NCBI GenBank assembly: GCA_015039465.1
Contig: MU130553.1
Coordinates: forward strand, 647,676-711,675
Direction: 5' to 3'
DNA from: Phlegmacium glaucopus
Lineage: Eukaryota; Basidiomycota; Agaricomycetes; Agaricales; Cortinariaceae
Length of the DNA stretch: 64,000 bases
The translations under genes and the position numbers were made by a program. Below, in pieces: positions 44,351-57,082 of this stretch (position 1 is its first letter; every line of letters starts with the position of its first letter). The notes beneath the pieces were generated by a model, which saw nothing but the letters and a program-made list of their open reading frames with translations, did no database searches and had not been told where the DNA came from.

Positions 44351-45367
44351 ATGTCATAGCACTGTATAGTAAATATATAGCACCACATAGTGTGACCGTG
44401 ATGCTTGACAGCGCTGTAAACAAAGGACCCTTTGCTATGGCACTATGGCGCTGTATGGTGCTGTCCAGTGCTGGTAAGCAGACCCCGAGTTTGCTGATGT
44501 AGGAGACACTTGTCCTGGTACCCAATGCAAATGTGGTGATGGAGAAGGAGATGACAGGGTCATGGACGGGGCCATGGTGAGGGTACGAGCATAATCAATC
44601 AGCGTGGTCAATCAACCTTTGGAGACAAGAGAAACACAATAGATGTCTATATATGAGTAAGTCGTCAATCATTTCCAGCTCATGGATGATGGATCATGCG
44701 GTCTGTTTCCTAGTAGATCTTGGGGGCCATGTGCAGGGCATTGGGAATGTTAGGTTGATCTAGATAATTTCCCACCACATCTATACACTACACAAAGTGT
44801 GCATATATCGTGTCTAGTACTAGTTGTCTGGATGTGTGTTTCTGATACTTAACATGTTTTTTGTTGCAAAGTGTGATGCATGTTGGGTATAACTAACTAT
44901 AAATTATAATGAGACGAGTACCATCCAAGTCTAGACAAACTATGACCATGGAAAGAATATATTGCAGGACAAGGGAACAGACAAGCAGTTCAGAGAGGGA
45001 CAACTCAGTTGCTCACAGGATCATACCAAGAGATCAGGCTACATTACTTCAGCAAGTGGTTTGAAATGGAAAAATATGTAGCTTACCTAATCAGGCCATA
45101 AGCTTGAGGAAACAATTGAGAGAGTTGAGGATTTAATGAAGCAGGCTGAATCTGATATTGCAGGTGGTTAAGGAGACCCTAAGCATCATGAGTGAATGAA
45201 AGTGCCCTAGCAAGAACCGTAGCAGCTTACATGTTGACCAAGAATGATAAATGTGGCATCATTTGGCAACGTAGGATGAAAACAGATGACTGAATTCACT
45301 ATTTGGTTTGTATGCAGAAACCTAGCACATAATATTAATAATTGTTTCATGGGTATAAAGCTCTTAG
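44351..45367. other. Repeat-derived spacer including an intact copy of the DIRS-like target
   Basis: No gene recognised. 44350-44480 is rich in TATAGCAC/CTATGGCAC words. 44712-44855 is the uninterrupted paralogue of the sequence split by the DIRS-like element. The rest is unassigned. Confidence 0.5.
44712..44855 (-). repeat. Dispersed repeat, empty-site paralogue of the DIRS-like insertion
   Basis: The reverse complement runs continuously through the point where 24803 and 30431 are separated, reading GACACGATATATGCACAC where the filled site has GACACAATATA and TATACGCAC. Confidence 0.85.
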
Positions 45368-46376
45368 CTAAGCGCACGAGATGTCCATGATAGCAAAACC
45401 TTCATCCTGATTGTTTCTCACGGCAGGATCAAGTAGGCTAGTGAGGATGATGGAAGTCTGAGCACCAGTGTCCCAGAGGCACCAGACATTCTCAAAGACG
45501 GATTGTTTTGAATTGTGGCCTGTGGTGCTGGTAATGACAATACAAAGAGCCCAGATGAAAGGGAGCCGGTCAGCAGCCCCATCTTGAGATAAGGAGAGCC
45601 ACTGGACATTAGGGAATGTCACGGGTTACCCATGGAATTTCATGGGTTTTGACTATCTGGGCCTGTAGCTACAAATTCTGTGATCTCAGAACTTTTTTCT
45701 TATCCAAATCCGTTGAGAAATGGGTGAGTTATACCCCTACCAAGTTTTGGCCTTGAATTCAATTTATTCAAAGAATTGTGCCCTCAGCATCATTTTTGCT
45801 GACATAGGTTGCCCAAAATGGCCAATTTCCAAATTTGGCAAACCCATAGTCACTAATTGGTGTGCTGTGACATCACAATTGACCATAGGCCCCTGAAAAT
45901 TTGCACAGCTGTAGCTTAGTGAGTTCTTCACCAATTTACATGAAAAAATTTGCAAAATGTTCAGAAAATTCAGGGCTATCACATAATATGTAAAAACCCA
46001 TTGTTAACCCACAGGTAACCTGTGACATTCCCTACTGGACGTTTGTGAATGGATCTGGAACCCTGCCATCCGGAAATGTTTGCCTTGTAAGTTCAAGGAG
46101 GTGATGACGGCGTTCCCCGGCTATGGGATCAATCTCAGGCAGGGTGGGAGGGTTTGGGATAAACCTGGAGGTTGTCGTGAATTGCATACCAGACAACTGC
46201 GCCAGAGGGTGAAGAGCGACTAGGGGAACGGTTAAAGGCAAACGGAAAAGTAGCCATAGGGACTCACGAATAGATGTAACACCAATCAACTTGGCTTCCT
46301 CCTCACGAATGTCTACCGGAAGAGGTGGCATGGCGAATAGGTGGTCGTTCGTTTGTTCGTTGGGGCTGCCAGACAA
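45368..46376 (-). pseudogene. Gypsy-type gag/aspartic protease relic split by a MITE
   Basis: Minus strand from 46376: MSGSPNEQTNDHLFAMPPLP, REEEAKLIG, then DPIAGERRHHLLELT, interrupted at 46034-45610. It resumes as WLSLSQDGAADRLPFIWA and CLWDTGAQTSIILTSLLDP, a retropepsin-like active site (D-T-G-A). The related locus at 30576-30880 and 35794-35996 lacks the protease part. Confidence 0.7.
45611..46033. mobile_element. MITE with AGGGAATGTCAC ends and 10-base target duplication
   Basis: The 423-base element begins AGGGAATGTCACGGGTTACC and its right end complements as AGGGAATGTCACAGGTTACC. It is flanked by ACTGGACATT (45601-45610) and ACTGGACGTT (46034-46043), a 9-10-base duplication with one mismatch. 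The alignment of the related relic at 30650 runs through without it. A duplication of this length fits Mutator-like or KDZ-type transposases rather than hAT or Tc1. No full transposase is inside; a 72-codon minus frame is unremarkable. Confidence 0.85.
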
Positions 46377-46707
46377 AATAATAAATAACGATTCGAATGT
46401 CGACCAATGGGCTCAGGCTAACCCAGACTCAACCTGAATCGCCATAGAAAGCAATATGCACAGGTTCAAATGTGAAATCCCTGAAGCGCGGTGGTCGTGC
46501 TATACAGCCGACTTGCGATGCACCTAAAGGAGTATATCTACCAGACCATTAAGAAATCGGGGGGCAAATCAAGTTTCTTTTGTACAAAGTTAGCAGTGAC
46601 TATGCCAGGAGCACCGTAATACACCACAGTTCTGCATTAATTTAGAAAAACGCATAAGGATCCCAGATCTCTGATTCAATCTTTCAAGGGACATATCTCA
46701 TATATCA

Positions 46708-49700
46708 TCAAACTTCGGCTGAATGCTTCTTCCTTTCAACAATATTAATTTTGGAAACGGTGGCGGGGTTGTCGAATCTCGGTTCGTTGTATAGTCTCAA
46801 AAGAAGAGAGCTGCACACCACCGACGTTGAGCTAACAACGTGCAGTATTTGAATGGGATATGTTTGAAAAAAAAATAATGATTTGAAACGCACGACAATG
46901 TCATGGCCAAAGACGACCATACAGGATTGAGCCTCGCATGCCCTGCAGGGTAAATGGCCCCCGCCGCAATGGGAACGGCTATGAGGTTGTAAACGGTTGC
47001 CCAGACCTAATATTATTTTTTCAACAATTAGTAATCTTCAAATGGACGAATGTACAAAAGATGGATGGAAACTGACGAAATTGAACTTGATCCTCCTAAA
47101 CACTTTCCTCGACAAGTCGGTTAAAATCAGTAATGTGTGAAGGTTCGACGCTAGAAGAATAAATTTGGCGCTAGAAAGAGCGATATCGCTCCCAGACCCC
47201 ATTGCAATACCAACATCGGCAGCCGTCAAAGCCTAGAATATTGATAGAATCAACGCGAACGATTTAAAATTGATATGCAAACATACTGGAGCGTCGTTTA
47301 CTCCATCTCCAACCATAGCCACTATTTTCCTCTTCTCGTTCTGGTTGCGACGGTTTCCCTTGATGTTCCTTCGAGGTAGGGACTGCAGCCAGCGAATTTT
47401 GTCTGCCTAGGAGACGAAGTTTGATTAAAATGTTTCGCTCATATTGTAAGTGAAACCTTACCTTTTGTTGAGGTGACACTCCAGCGATAACATTTTCCGA
47501 AGGAATTCCAACAGATTTCGCAACGGCCTGCGCGGTTATTTCATTATCGCCTGAAATCATCCAGGTTTCGATTTCTTGCGCATGAAGCTGAGAAACGACG
47601 GAGGCAGCTTCAGGTCGAATTCGGTCTGAAATAGCGAACACGGCAATGATGGAAAAATAGTCTTGAGGCGAAGACGATATCCCGTCTAATGTCGTGTTAT
47701 CCAGAGCGAGTAGAACGACACTTTTGCCCTGCGATTTCATGCGATGCAGTTGTTCGGAATCCTGGTCAGATGTCGCACCCTGTTCACGGAGCCAACTCTC
47801 ATTACCTAAGAGAGCTCGAACTTCTATGATATTGTTATCTCCAGACGGAAAACGGAATGAACCCCTCATCCCGCAACCCGGAAGTTCCTCGATATCAATT
47901 CCACTGACTGCTGGAAGAGCGCCAGTGCCTACCTCCTGGTAGTATTGCCGCAATGAAAGACACAGAGGATGAGAACTTGCAGAAGCTAATTGAAGGACGA
48001 TCGCAGCTATCGAGTCGTTCCATTTCTTTTCATCTTCGTTAGACTGATTTTTTTCGTCTTCGCCCGCAGACCGTGACTCATGAATGATCACATCAGTAAC
48101 CTTAGGCTCAGTGCCTTCGGTCAAAGTGCCAGTCTTGTCGAAAACGATAACGTCGAGTTGTGATGCCTCTTGAAACGCTTCACCGCCGCCTCGAGCCAGA
48201 ATACCGTGCTTCGCCGTAAGTCCAGAGCCTACTAGCAATGCTGTCGGAGCCGCAAGACCTATGCCGCAAGGACATGCAATGACAAACACGGATATCGCAA
48301 ATTCGAGAGACCAGACGGCTGTTTAATCACAGTCAGCAATGTTTATGTCCCCTAAAAAAAGACGTACGCCATCCTCCAACGGTATTTGTCAGCGTATCAG
48401 CTGGTAAAGTACCGCTTACACCGAGACATAACCAGATAACCCAAGTTAGGATGGCAAGTGTCGTTGCCACTGGGACAAAATATGCTGTTACCACATCTAC
48501 GATTCGCTCAATAGGGGCTCTCTTCGTTTGACCTTGAAGAACCGCTTCGATGACTTGCTCTAGCCTATATATTTCGTCAAAAAAGGAAGTAAGATGTAGA
48601 TTGATTAACTTGCATAGTTTCCCCTTCTATTGCGTCAACTCTCATATCAACCATCCGTAACTTATTGATCGTCCCAACAAATACCTGATCGCCAGTGGTT
48701 TTCGTCACATTCCGACTCTCCCCTGTAAATGAACTCTCATCAAAAGTGGTAGTATCCAAAGACACAATAGTGCCGTCTGCTGGAGGAGTCGCTCCCGGCG
48801 GAATGCGTACAATGTCCCCTGCCTCAAGAAGGTCGGCTGAAATTTTTTCTACTTTTACATTAGAGGAATGAACGGCGTCTTCCGCTTTCTCCGTGTTTTG
48901 AGTAAGCGACGATGTCGATGGTGGGGTTGGTTCGCTGGTTAACAGAAGAGCATCAGAACCTCGTGATTTACCCAGGAGAGTTATCGCATTGGCTGCTTGG
49001 TGCTTGCCGAAAGCTTCTATTAAGCGTCCTAGGTAGGATGTTAGCACTTGGTTATGGAAGAAACCGGTAGACCTCGTGTACCGATAAGGAGAAACATGGT
49101 TAAGAACACGACAGTATCAAAATAAGTCGTCGATCCCGCAATGACAGTTGTGGCATTCGGATCTCTACTTGCGGATATTGCGAGTTGGGCGATGGACGAG
49201 AAATAAGCTACTGAAACTCCAAGAGAAATCTTGGATTGTATTGAATTAAAAGGAACTTAAAATCAACAAGGTACTCACGAGTAGATTCATACTCCCAAAA
49301 CGAAAAAAACGAGTTGCCCATGATGCTCGACTCCCTGGTTTCCACAAGGACCAAAGTTCCTGTATCGATCTCCGATGGAAATCCTAGAAAATCATTAAAA
49401 GTTCAGTATATAACGCGCATAAGAGAGCATTTCATTTCCAACTTACCTCAGCAGCATAGAACATGACCGGCGTGGAAATGATGAATGAAGCCCATTCGCC
49501 TCTCGTAACTTGACCCATCCACACCGGCCTTTCGAAATATAGACGGCCTGGGTTATCCGGTTTTAGAAGGGACATGTACACGATTTCGATGATAAATATA
49601 GGAATGGCGGTTATTACTGCAACAGAGAGGCGGAGGAGAAGTTTCATTTGTTCCTTTCTATACATTTGCCCGGCAACCTCATCGGAGGAAGGGGGGTGCC

Positions 49701-50301
49701 ATATTGAGACGGCAGAGATGGGAGTTGACACGGACATAGAGGTAGAAATAGTTAATAATATCGTTCGGATTGTGAAATGAGGCGCCGACGGTGTGTAGTT
49801 AATGCGAAGGACATTGGGAGGATCGCTGGTATAGGGCTTTACGATAGTTACGTTTGATCCAAATTCCTCCAAAACGTCTTTGATTTTCGTTGGCCTATCG
49901 GAACCAGTCAGATCGTCTTTAGAATTTAGAGTTACACGACAAAAAGCTGGGACTGACAAAGATTCCATGCCCTTGAATTCTACAGCGACATTTCGTTTCT
50001 TGTCCATCTGCCCTGAAGTTCCTACAGCTGCGATGGGTGTCACAGAAATAACTTTGCATTCATAGCCAATATCCTCGATAGTAGTCACGATAGATTCCAC
50101 GAGGTCTACTCCGGAGACTACTGCAGAAGCTGACTTTCCTACTTGGTTGACTAAGATATCAGATACTCCCTCCAGTTCTGAAACAGCGTCCTTGATAGCT
50201 CGAACGCATGTCACGCAAGTCATACCTCCCACAGCTAGTCGAACATAGGCCGAATTTTCTTCGTTCCCAGAAGAGCGTTTTGCACTATCGGACTCATCCA
50301 T
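46708..50301 (-). CDS. Copper-transporting P1B-type ATPase (Ccc2/ATP7-like)
   Basis: Multi-exon gene from ATG 50301 (MDESDSAKRSS) to TGA at 46708-46710. In order: one heavy-metal-associated domain with GMTCVTCVRA; transmembrane helices (LLLRLSVAVITAIPIFII); actuator TGES in FDESSFTGESRN (about 48720); ion-path CPC in VIACPCGIGLAAPTA (48270); phosphorylation DKTGTLTEG (48130); SSHPL in the place of the usual SEHPL; SGDN (47545); VGDGVNDAP (47310); TVYNLIAVPIAAG; and SSTSVVCSSLLLRLY near the C-terminus. The CPC, YN and SS..S signatures identify a Cu(I) exporter of the secretory pathway. About eight introns, with clear donors at 49446 (GTAAGT) and near 49277. Only one CxxC metal domain is evident. 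It is divergent from the tyrosinases that would need its copper. Confidence 0.9.
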
Positions 50302-51555
50302 TGCGGTGTTTGAGCCAATGTTACAGTATAGAACTACCAGTTGAAAGTTCGAAGGAGTTGGTGATCGCAATGCCAGATGCCAAAGACAAGGAATACTTCA
50401 GGAGAGAAAGTTACTTTCCGACAAATGAAATGGAGAGGCCTTTATGCCGTTTCGCAGGTACTGAGATTTGTCACCTAGACTTATCTCGGACCCGACTCCG
50501 ATTTCTGGAAATCGAAGGTTTGAGGAGCCTCCACAAAGACGACAAAATCTCGGAGAATTTTTACATTCTTAGAGAATCCGGAAGGAAACCTGTGACCACC
50601 AGTTAAGACACAGAAAATGTGTTAGACTTATTAGGCCTTCTCTGAGAGAAGGAGCGACGGTTCGCGATTTCATGATCTCTGCCAAACAAAGCAGCACAAC
50701 GAGGCAAATTTGCTAAGATGTCCCTTTCTGTTCGTTTCTATCATTGAGCAGCTAGATAATCATAGGAACGGTTGGACCGGTTTGTAAGAAGCTCAATCAC
50801 AAAGACTTACTATGCTCGAAATAGGTCCTTCATATGCCTATAATTCGCTATGCTCATCCGCAATAAGCCATCAAGCCATACTTATAACCAGCAGAATGTC
50901 TTCATCCTCGGCCTCGGACATCGTCATCAACCATCTGATGTATCTTCTGCAGCTTCCTCGTTCAAAGATAGATGCAACGAGTTTCTGTTTGTTTAAAGCA
51001 ACTAGAATGTTGTTTGTTGATCTGTAGTCTCGTACCAATGGCGATAACAACTGATATGTTAAATAAATAACGTAGCTGTACCGATAGTAGAGATAACGTA
51101 CCTTCGTGTTGGATGATGGCCGTTAAAAAGTGTGTCCACTGTCTCAGTGTCTTTGTTTGTACATGTATGACAGTCATTTTCCCTGGCTGATGTGTGTGGA
51201 ATCTAACATTAACCAGCGACTCAGTCCTGTCCCTCTCTCCATGGCGTCTCAAATTCCCCAAGATATGCTCTGAAGAATGTTTGATTCTTCAGGAAATTGA
51301 GGAAACGGTCACATGATATGTCACATGACCTCTCTCCAACAGAGAAAAGTCTTTCCTTTTTGGCCCTAACCTTCGGGAGTTTGGTAAGATTTTAAACTAT
51401 CCTGCCTTGCAATCTTCCCCGAGTTTGGAGGCACTTCTTACGACGGCTGACCTTTTTCAGTCAATAATCACCGAGCCTCAGTGGTTACTTTATAAATCCC
51501 AATGGCCCGCATTCAACCTCTTTGTCGCTCAAGAGGTTTAATCTTGTCCTAAACT
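50302..51555. promoter_or_regulatory. Divergent intergenic region between the Cu-ATPase and tyrosinase 2
   Basis: About 1.25 kb with no convincing gene (short frames at 50370-50606 and 50962-51261 were not recognised). TATAAAT at 51491-51497 lies 65 bases before the ATG of tyrosinase 2. I could not identify a copper-responsive element with confidence. Confidence 0.4.
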
Positions 51556-52888
51556 ATGGTTCATTCTTTCCGTTTCTTGCTTGTATTACTATGGGCTGTC
51601 AGCTTCTTCTATGTGCCAGTCCTTGCGGAGTATGACTATGCAGAGGGATTGACAAACAACAAATGCAAGGATCTTTTACAACGTCGCGAATGGTGCCATC
51701 CTTTCATTGACTTGGAGTCTTCATCTCAATTTACTGACGGTTTTGTGGCAGGCGAAAACTTAGTAACGTTGAAAAAGCCAACTATATCAAAGCCATCAAG
51801 TGTTTACAATCTCGTCCTCCTCGTCACCAACATATTGAAGCCGTTAAAACGCGTTTTGATGAATTTCAAGCTCTGCACATCGATGTAGCTGACAGGGTAC
51901 ATACGACGGTACAATTCACTACTGCTATCAACAGGCGCCGGATTTAATACTTATGCTTATGCTTTTAGGGTCATTTTTTGCCTTGGCATCGAAGTTTTGT
52001 TCGCCTTTACGAAAATGCTCTGCGTGATGAGTGTGACTACGAAGGGGCAACACCGTACGTGGTAACATTGGCTTGAAACCCACAATCGAACTTATTGTTT
52101 CGTTGCAGATATTGGGACTGGACACAAGATGTGGGCCAATCGACGCCGTATGCCCATTCATTTAAGTTTGTTAACAGAAGAAGCTGATTTCATCCCACTA
52201 TAAGTTTCCACAACTCACCTGTCTTCGATCCGGCCACTGGCTTCGGCGGTACTGGTGTACCCGGCACATATACTCTCCCGAAGGACGAGGCTGGCACCTC
52301 AAAGTTTTTTGATCCCGAATCCTTCGTTGGGTGTGTGGCGGACGGTCCGTTTTCCTCTTACACCATTCGCCTAGGACCCGGGAAATTGGTTACCGATCAT
52401 TGTCTCGTTCGAGGGATAAATTCAACGTATACGCGATACTTCAGTTCCTCTGCCGTCGCAAACGCGACTTCCTTACCGACCTTCGAGAAATTCCGGATTG
52501 AACTTGAAGGAATGCCTATCACGCCAACGCATAAGATGCACGATGGTGCCCATTTGAGTGTTGGTGGGGAGATGAGTAACTTTTATTCTAGTCCTGCCGG
52601 TTAGTTGTGATGCACGCCAAATATTCACTGTGCAGGCAATTACTCATGGATGAATATCTAGATCCACTCTTCTACCTCCACCATGCCAACCTAGATCGTA
52701 TTTGGTGGAACTGGCAGCAGATGGTCCCCTCTCGCCTATATGAGATCTCAGGACGCTCCACAACAAAATCGCCTTTCCAAAACATTACCCTAGATTCCAA
52801 ACTGGAAATGGGCCAGTTCGCCCCATGGATTTCAATACGCGAAGTTATGGATATTCATCAGGAGCCTTTTTGCTATACTTACGTCTGA
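51556..52888 (+). CDS. Secreted short tyrosinase, copy 2
   Basis: Starts at ATG 51556 with a signal peptide (MVHSFRFLLVLLWAVSFFYV, cleavage after PVLA), then CKDLLQRREW. The same intron positions as copy 1: donor after GAATG at about 51692, acceptor GGCAG before CGAAAACTT, then introns after VHTT, after GATP and after QSTP. CuA: LHIDVADRVH and FLPWHRSF. CuB: HKMHDGAH and FYLHHANLDRIWWNWQ. Ends CYTYV, TGA at 52886-52888. The sequence around the start of exon 5 (about 52170-52205) is the least certain junction. A frame of 89 codons at 52335-52604 is exon 5. It lies immediately upstream of copy 3 and divergent to the Cu-ATPase. Confidence 0.87.
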
Positions 52889-53258
52889 AAGAGTTTCGAA
52901 GAAAAGAACTTGGATTGAGAGGCATTTGTAAGCCCCCTTCATGGACTAGATAGAAAGCAGTTGTTTAACATTCGATGTAGAGAACACAAAATACAATGAA
53001 CTCGGGTTTAACTTTCTCACATGTTGACGCCATGTTTCTTCATGTGGCTGACTCTTTCGCAATGATCACCTTCAACTATTACAAAGCCTCCTACAAACAT
53101 TACGTCTGCCATCCTCAGAGTGTGTTATGCTCGCTCAGTCCTGAATGAAACCAAGGGTAGGATGGCTGACCGTCTTCAAGAGAAACTGTACAGTTAAAAG
53201 CTATCGTTCTCTCTGGGTCGTTTTAACCAACTACGCCTACCCCATCATTATTTCTCAT

Positions 53259-54625
53259 ATGATCCGATCTCCTCCATTGTTCAAGTTGCTTGTTTTTCTA
53301 TGGGTCGTCAGTTTGTCCCATATCCCAGTGCTCGCTTATAATGGTCATGGAACGTTAAGACTCTCCTCACACGGACCGTCGAAGAATTACTGCCTGACCC
53401 CCCTACAGCGTCGGGAATGGTAGGTTGCCTTATCCTCCCCCCATACGTCACTAATTTCCTCTGTCGCAGGAGAACGCTAAATGATGTTGAGAAAACCAAT
53501 TACATTACTGCCGTCAAGTGTACGCAATCACGTCCGGCCCTCCATAGCAACAGAGCATCTGTTCGAACGCGATTCGACGAATTTCAAGCACTGCACATTG
53601 ATGTGGCTGACAGAGTGCATGCTACGGTTAGTCACTGTTAGCACACGATCGCAATCAGAGGGTCTAAAAGTACACCTAGGGTCAATTCCTTCCTTGGCAT
53701 CGACGTTTCTTGCGAATATACGAAGAAGTGCTGCGGGGTGAGTGCGGGTATAATGGAGCAATACCGTACGCCTTCTTTCTCGCCGATGAAGGCTATCAGC
53801 TATTGATCCATTACGTTTGCAGATATTGGGACTGGACACAAGATGCGGACGAATCGAGGCCGTAAGTCCACTATTGTTCAAGAATCCTTGAGCAGATGTG
53901 ATAATGACATAGATGTTCTTGAAGCTTGCTTGAAGCAGCCGTCTTTGATTCTGCGACTGGTTTTGGTGGAAACGGCGTTCCTGGCACCTACACTCTCCCG
54001 CCAGACCCTGACGGTACCTCCAAATTTTATAGCCCCGAATCCTTCGTTGGTTGTGTGCAAGATGGCCCATTTGCGTCTTATGTCGTTCGAATGGGTCCTG
54101 GTAAATTAGTTACCGATCATTGCCTCGTCCGCGGAGTGGACGATACGTACAAACGATACCTCACTTCCACCGAAGTAGCCAAGATAACGAGTCTACGAAC
54201 GTTTGAGGAATTTCATATCGACCTTGAAGGAAGACCCGTCACTGTAGACCATAAGATCCACGACGGAGGTCACGACGCGGTTGGCGGTGAGATGAGTAAT
54301 TTCTATTCTAGTCCTGCAGGTTCGTTTAATTATTAATCCCTTTCAAAAAATATTTCACCAATCACTAAAAACCATTTTTAAAAAAATCCCACCCATAGAC
54401 CCACTTTTCTACCTCCATCACGCAAATTTGGATCGAATTTGGTGGATCTGGCAGCAAATGCTCCCTTCCCGCCTCTACGACATCTCTGGACGTTCAACAA
54501 TTACACCACCATTCCAAAACGTTACTCTGGACTTTGGATTAGAGATGGGAGACCTCGCCCCGACCATTCCCATTCGAGACGTCATGGATTTACGCCAAAA
54601 ACCGTCTTGCTATGCTTACGTTTGA
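53259..54625 (+). CDS. Secreted short tyrosinase, copy 3
   Basis: ATG 53259; signal peptide MIRSPPLFKLLVFLWVVSLS with cleavage after PVLA. Exon 1 ends GGGAATG before GTAGGT. CuA: LHIDVADRVH and FLPWHRRF; YWDWTQDADE; CuB: HKIHDGGH and FYLHHANLDRIWWIWQ. Ends CYAYV, TGA at 54623-54625. Introns are in the same six-exon pattern as copies 1 and 2; the fifth intron (about 54321-54399) is A/T-rich. 370 bases separate it from copy 2, so copies 2 and 3 are tandem duplicates, with no clear TATA box before copy 3. Confidence 0.88.
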
Positions 54626-55099
54626 TTACTGGGGAAATTCACTTTTAGGACAGGAAATTGTAGAGATTTGAATTGTAAGTTACCGAAAACCTATTGATTT
54701 TTCGGTAAATGTTCCTATCTGGCGAGTTGATGCGGTTGGATCATACAAGAATGACGATTGTGAGTGACTGCGGTAAATCTGGCCCGAACCCGGCAGATAG
54801 ATATGTATCAAACTCTGTTGAACGGCGAAAAGGCCTGAAGCTTGAAGCTTGAAAGCCTGACATCTTAATTAAACTCCTCGCTGACTTTTGAAAGATTCCT
54901 TCAAAAGAATGGCTGGAATCAGTACTCGATTTTCCATCTCGCTTTGAGTGAGGTAGCGACGTCGCGGGTCATTTTTGATAGGTATGTACTCATACGCCAC
55001 ATGGGGTAAACAAGTACAACCTGATGCAACATGCCGTAGTCTTCTGCGCTAATCGAAATCCTTTGGCCTTACTTTGCTTGGAATTTTGAAAGGACTTTG

Positions 55100-56714
55100 A
55101 TGAATCCGCTAGACTTAAAGCCATGCCACTTAACTGATCTTCCTATCGAATTGCACCTTCAGATCTTCTCTAATCTCCAGCCGTACGATATACTTCAAGC
55201 CCGCCAGGTAAGTATGTTGATGAACTACAATAGCTTTCGCCTTCAGAACTCATATGTTGTTAATCAACTAGGCATGCCACTCGCTGTATATTGCTTCGTT
55301 GGAACGAACAGTGTGGAAGGATGCTTTACATCGCATCTGTGTTGAAAACACTTTGTTCGAACCAAGCTTTCCCATAGCAAGCATGTCTCTTCTAGAGTTA
55401 GAACGCGCATCGATGGGTCCTCGTCGTTGGATCGCAAGATCATCCTCGAAGGAGCGAACTCTTGATGGAGTCCTGCCTCATTTAGCAATGCGGCGCCTGA
55501 TATTGCCTACGATAGATGGTCTATTCGTCGGAGACCCGGAGTCACTGGAATCTGTGTATCTTGTGCCAGGTGGACGATATTTGTTTTCATTCTCCAAGAA
55601 CTGGATGGGACTTTGGGATTTGGGCTCCCCTTACTCCTCAGGTAAAGAACCCCATGTTATTGCAACTGCGTCTGTGGTTTTCTTTGGTCTATACCTCGTT
55701 CATTCGACACCAGATGGGTTGGGCCTTAGAATATTCATTCCTTATCCTATACCATATAATACAGAATCGTAAGCTATTGGCATTTCACTCTCAGAAAAAA
55801 AGAAACATTCTTACAATGAAAAGCAGATTCTTTGCTTACGAAATCTACGAAATCTACCCTGAGAGTACATCACCTCAAATTGCACAAATCGCCCACACAC
55901 ATGTCCCGACTTCGTCTTCCAGTCTGATTTTCTACTCTCTATCATACGACCGTCTTATCTTCCTCCATGGGAACATGTTGACGGTATGGGACTATAAAGC
56001 TAATACGTGGGGGAGGTGGAGTTTCGAGGGTGACTATTGCCAGGTATATCAATAATATCGTCCATTCTTGCTGCATCCATTCTAATCCATTTGGGTTAGA
56101 TTCTAATTACGAGATCTACCTTGACGCTCATTCGCACCTACGGTGTCTCTGTTTGGAAAATCCCCCCCCTCTTACCAGAATCATCACTCTCGACAAGTAC
56201 CAACCCATCCATCATGGCTCCGGCATTTGAGCTCAAGTACCCTGATGGACAGGTGTACCACCATTTCCTTCAAGCACCATGTGATTGGTATTCCGGTTCC
56301 CCCCAACCACTTTACTACGACCTGATTGAAAACCAAGACCGTGACGACGATCCCCTCAAGATAAGCCGCTTTGAAGTCGTCATTAATTCCCAAACTTCCG
56401 GTGCTACTTTAAACTTGCTGAGGACTTTCGAGATCACATGGGATGACGGTACTCAATTTTCCGAAGTTACTCGGATCTGCCAAGATCAGAATGTCACCAT
56501 CTGCATCGATGACGACCACACAGGGTTTATTGGAAGTCATGTATCAGACATATATGATCATCAGCAACTCCCTTTATTAGTCACCCCACTTTTTTTTCAC
56601 CCCCTACGAAATCTTGGTACACTTAATAATGTAAGCTTCTGCCCTGTAGCTGGTAGAGTTGTTTGTTGTGAAACCGATGACTGGTTGTCTGGCATTACCA
56701 TCCTTGACTATTGA
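55100..56714 (+). CDS. F-box protein
   Basis: ATG 55100 (MNPLDLKPCHLTDLPIELHL). The F-box is split by an intron at 55208-55271: CHLTDLPIELHLQIFSNLQP, YDILQARQ, then ACHSLYIASLERTVWKDALH. F-box proteins bind Skp1 in SCF ubiquitin ligases and present substrates. The rest (LFSFSKNWMGLWDLGSPYSS, RLIFLHGNMLTVWDYKANTW) has beta-strand repeats of a propeller-like type common in agaricomycete F-box proteins. Frame changes near 55770 and 56040-56110 need additional introns or reveal decay; a 26-base gap at 55770 is too short for a normal intron. The last part ends SGITILDY at 56714. Substrate unknown. Confidence 0.65.
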
Positions 56715-57082
56715 TCATCGGGTACTAGGTTGTTGGTTTTAACGTTTAGAATTTTAGAATATCATATAAATCGTTTCTCATTGTCATGGTCAACTTTGAC
56801 CTGGCAAGTTGCTACTGACTTTTTGATCATGGTATCTTGTAATGCCGCTGAAGTATTGCTCGTTAGGTTTAAGCGCAGAGGTTCAGATCTGCCACCGGAT
56901 ACACATACACTGGCGCCTGTTACTATGATCGTGCTCCATTTGTCTCCAATCAGATTCTTCTCCGTTCTGGCAGACTTTTATGTAATTGTGTGAAACAATC
57001 CAACCCGTCAACGTACGTGCCAAAAAGAGATCTCCGTCATCAGGAAATCGGGGAAAGTCCGATTTGGCAATATGGTATTCAC

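Noticed and set aside
46440..46490. tRNA-like GGTTCAAAT box
   Set aside because: No matching A box or cloverleaf stems could be found around it.
50812..51261. Small genes between the Cu-ATPase and tyrosinase 2
   Set aside because: Short frames without domains or codon signature; better explained as promoter and intergenic DNA.
55770..55795. Intron bringing two F-box frames into phase
   Set aside because: GT..AG spacing of 26 bases is too short for a spliceosomal intron; a frameshift or a different, longer intron is more likely.
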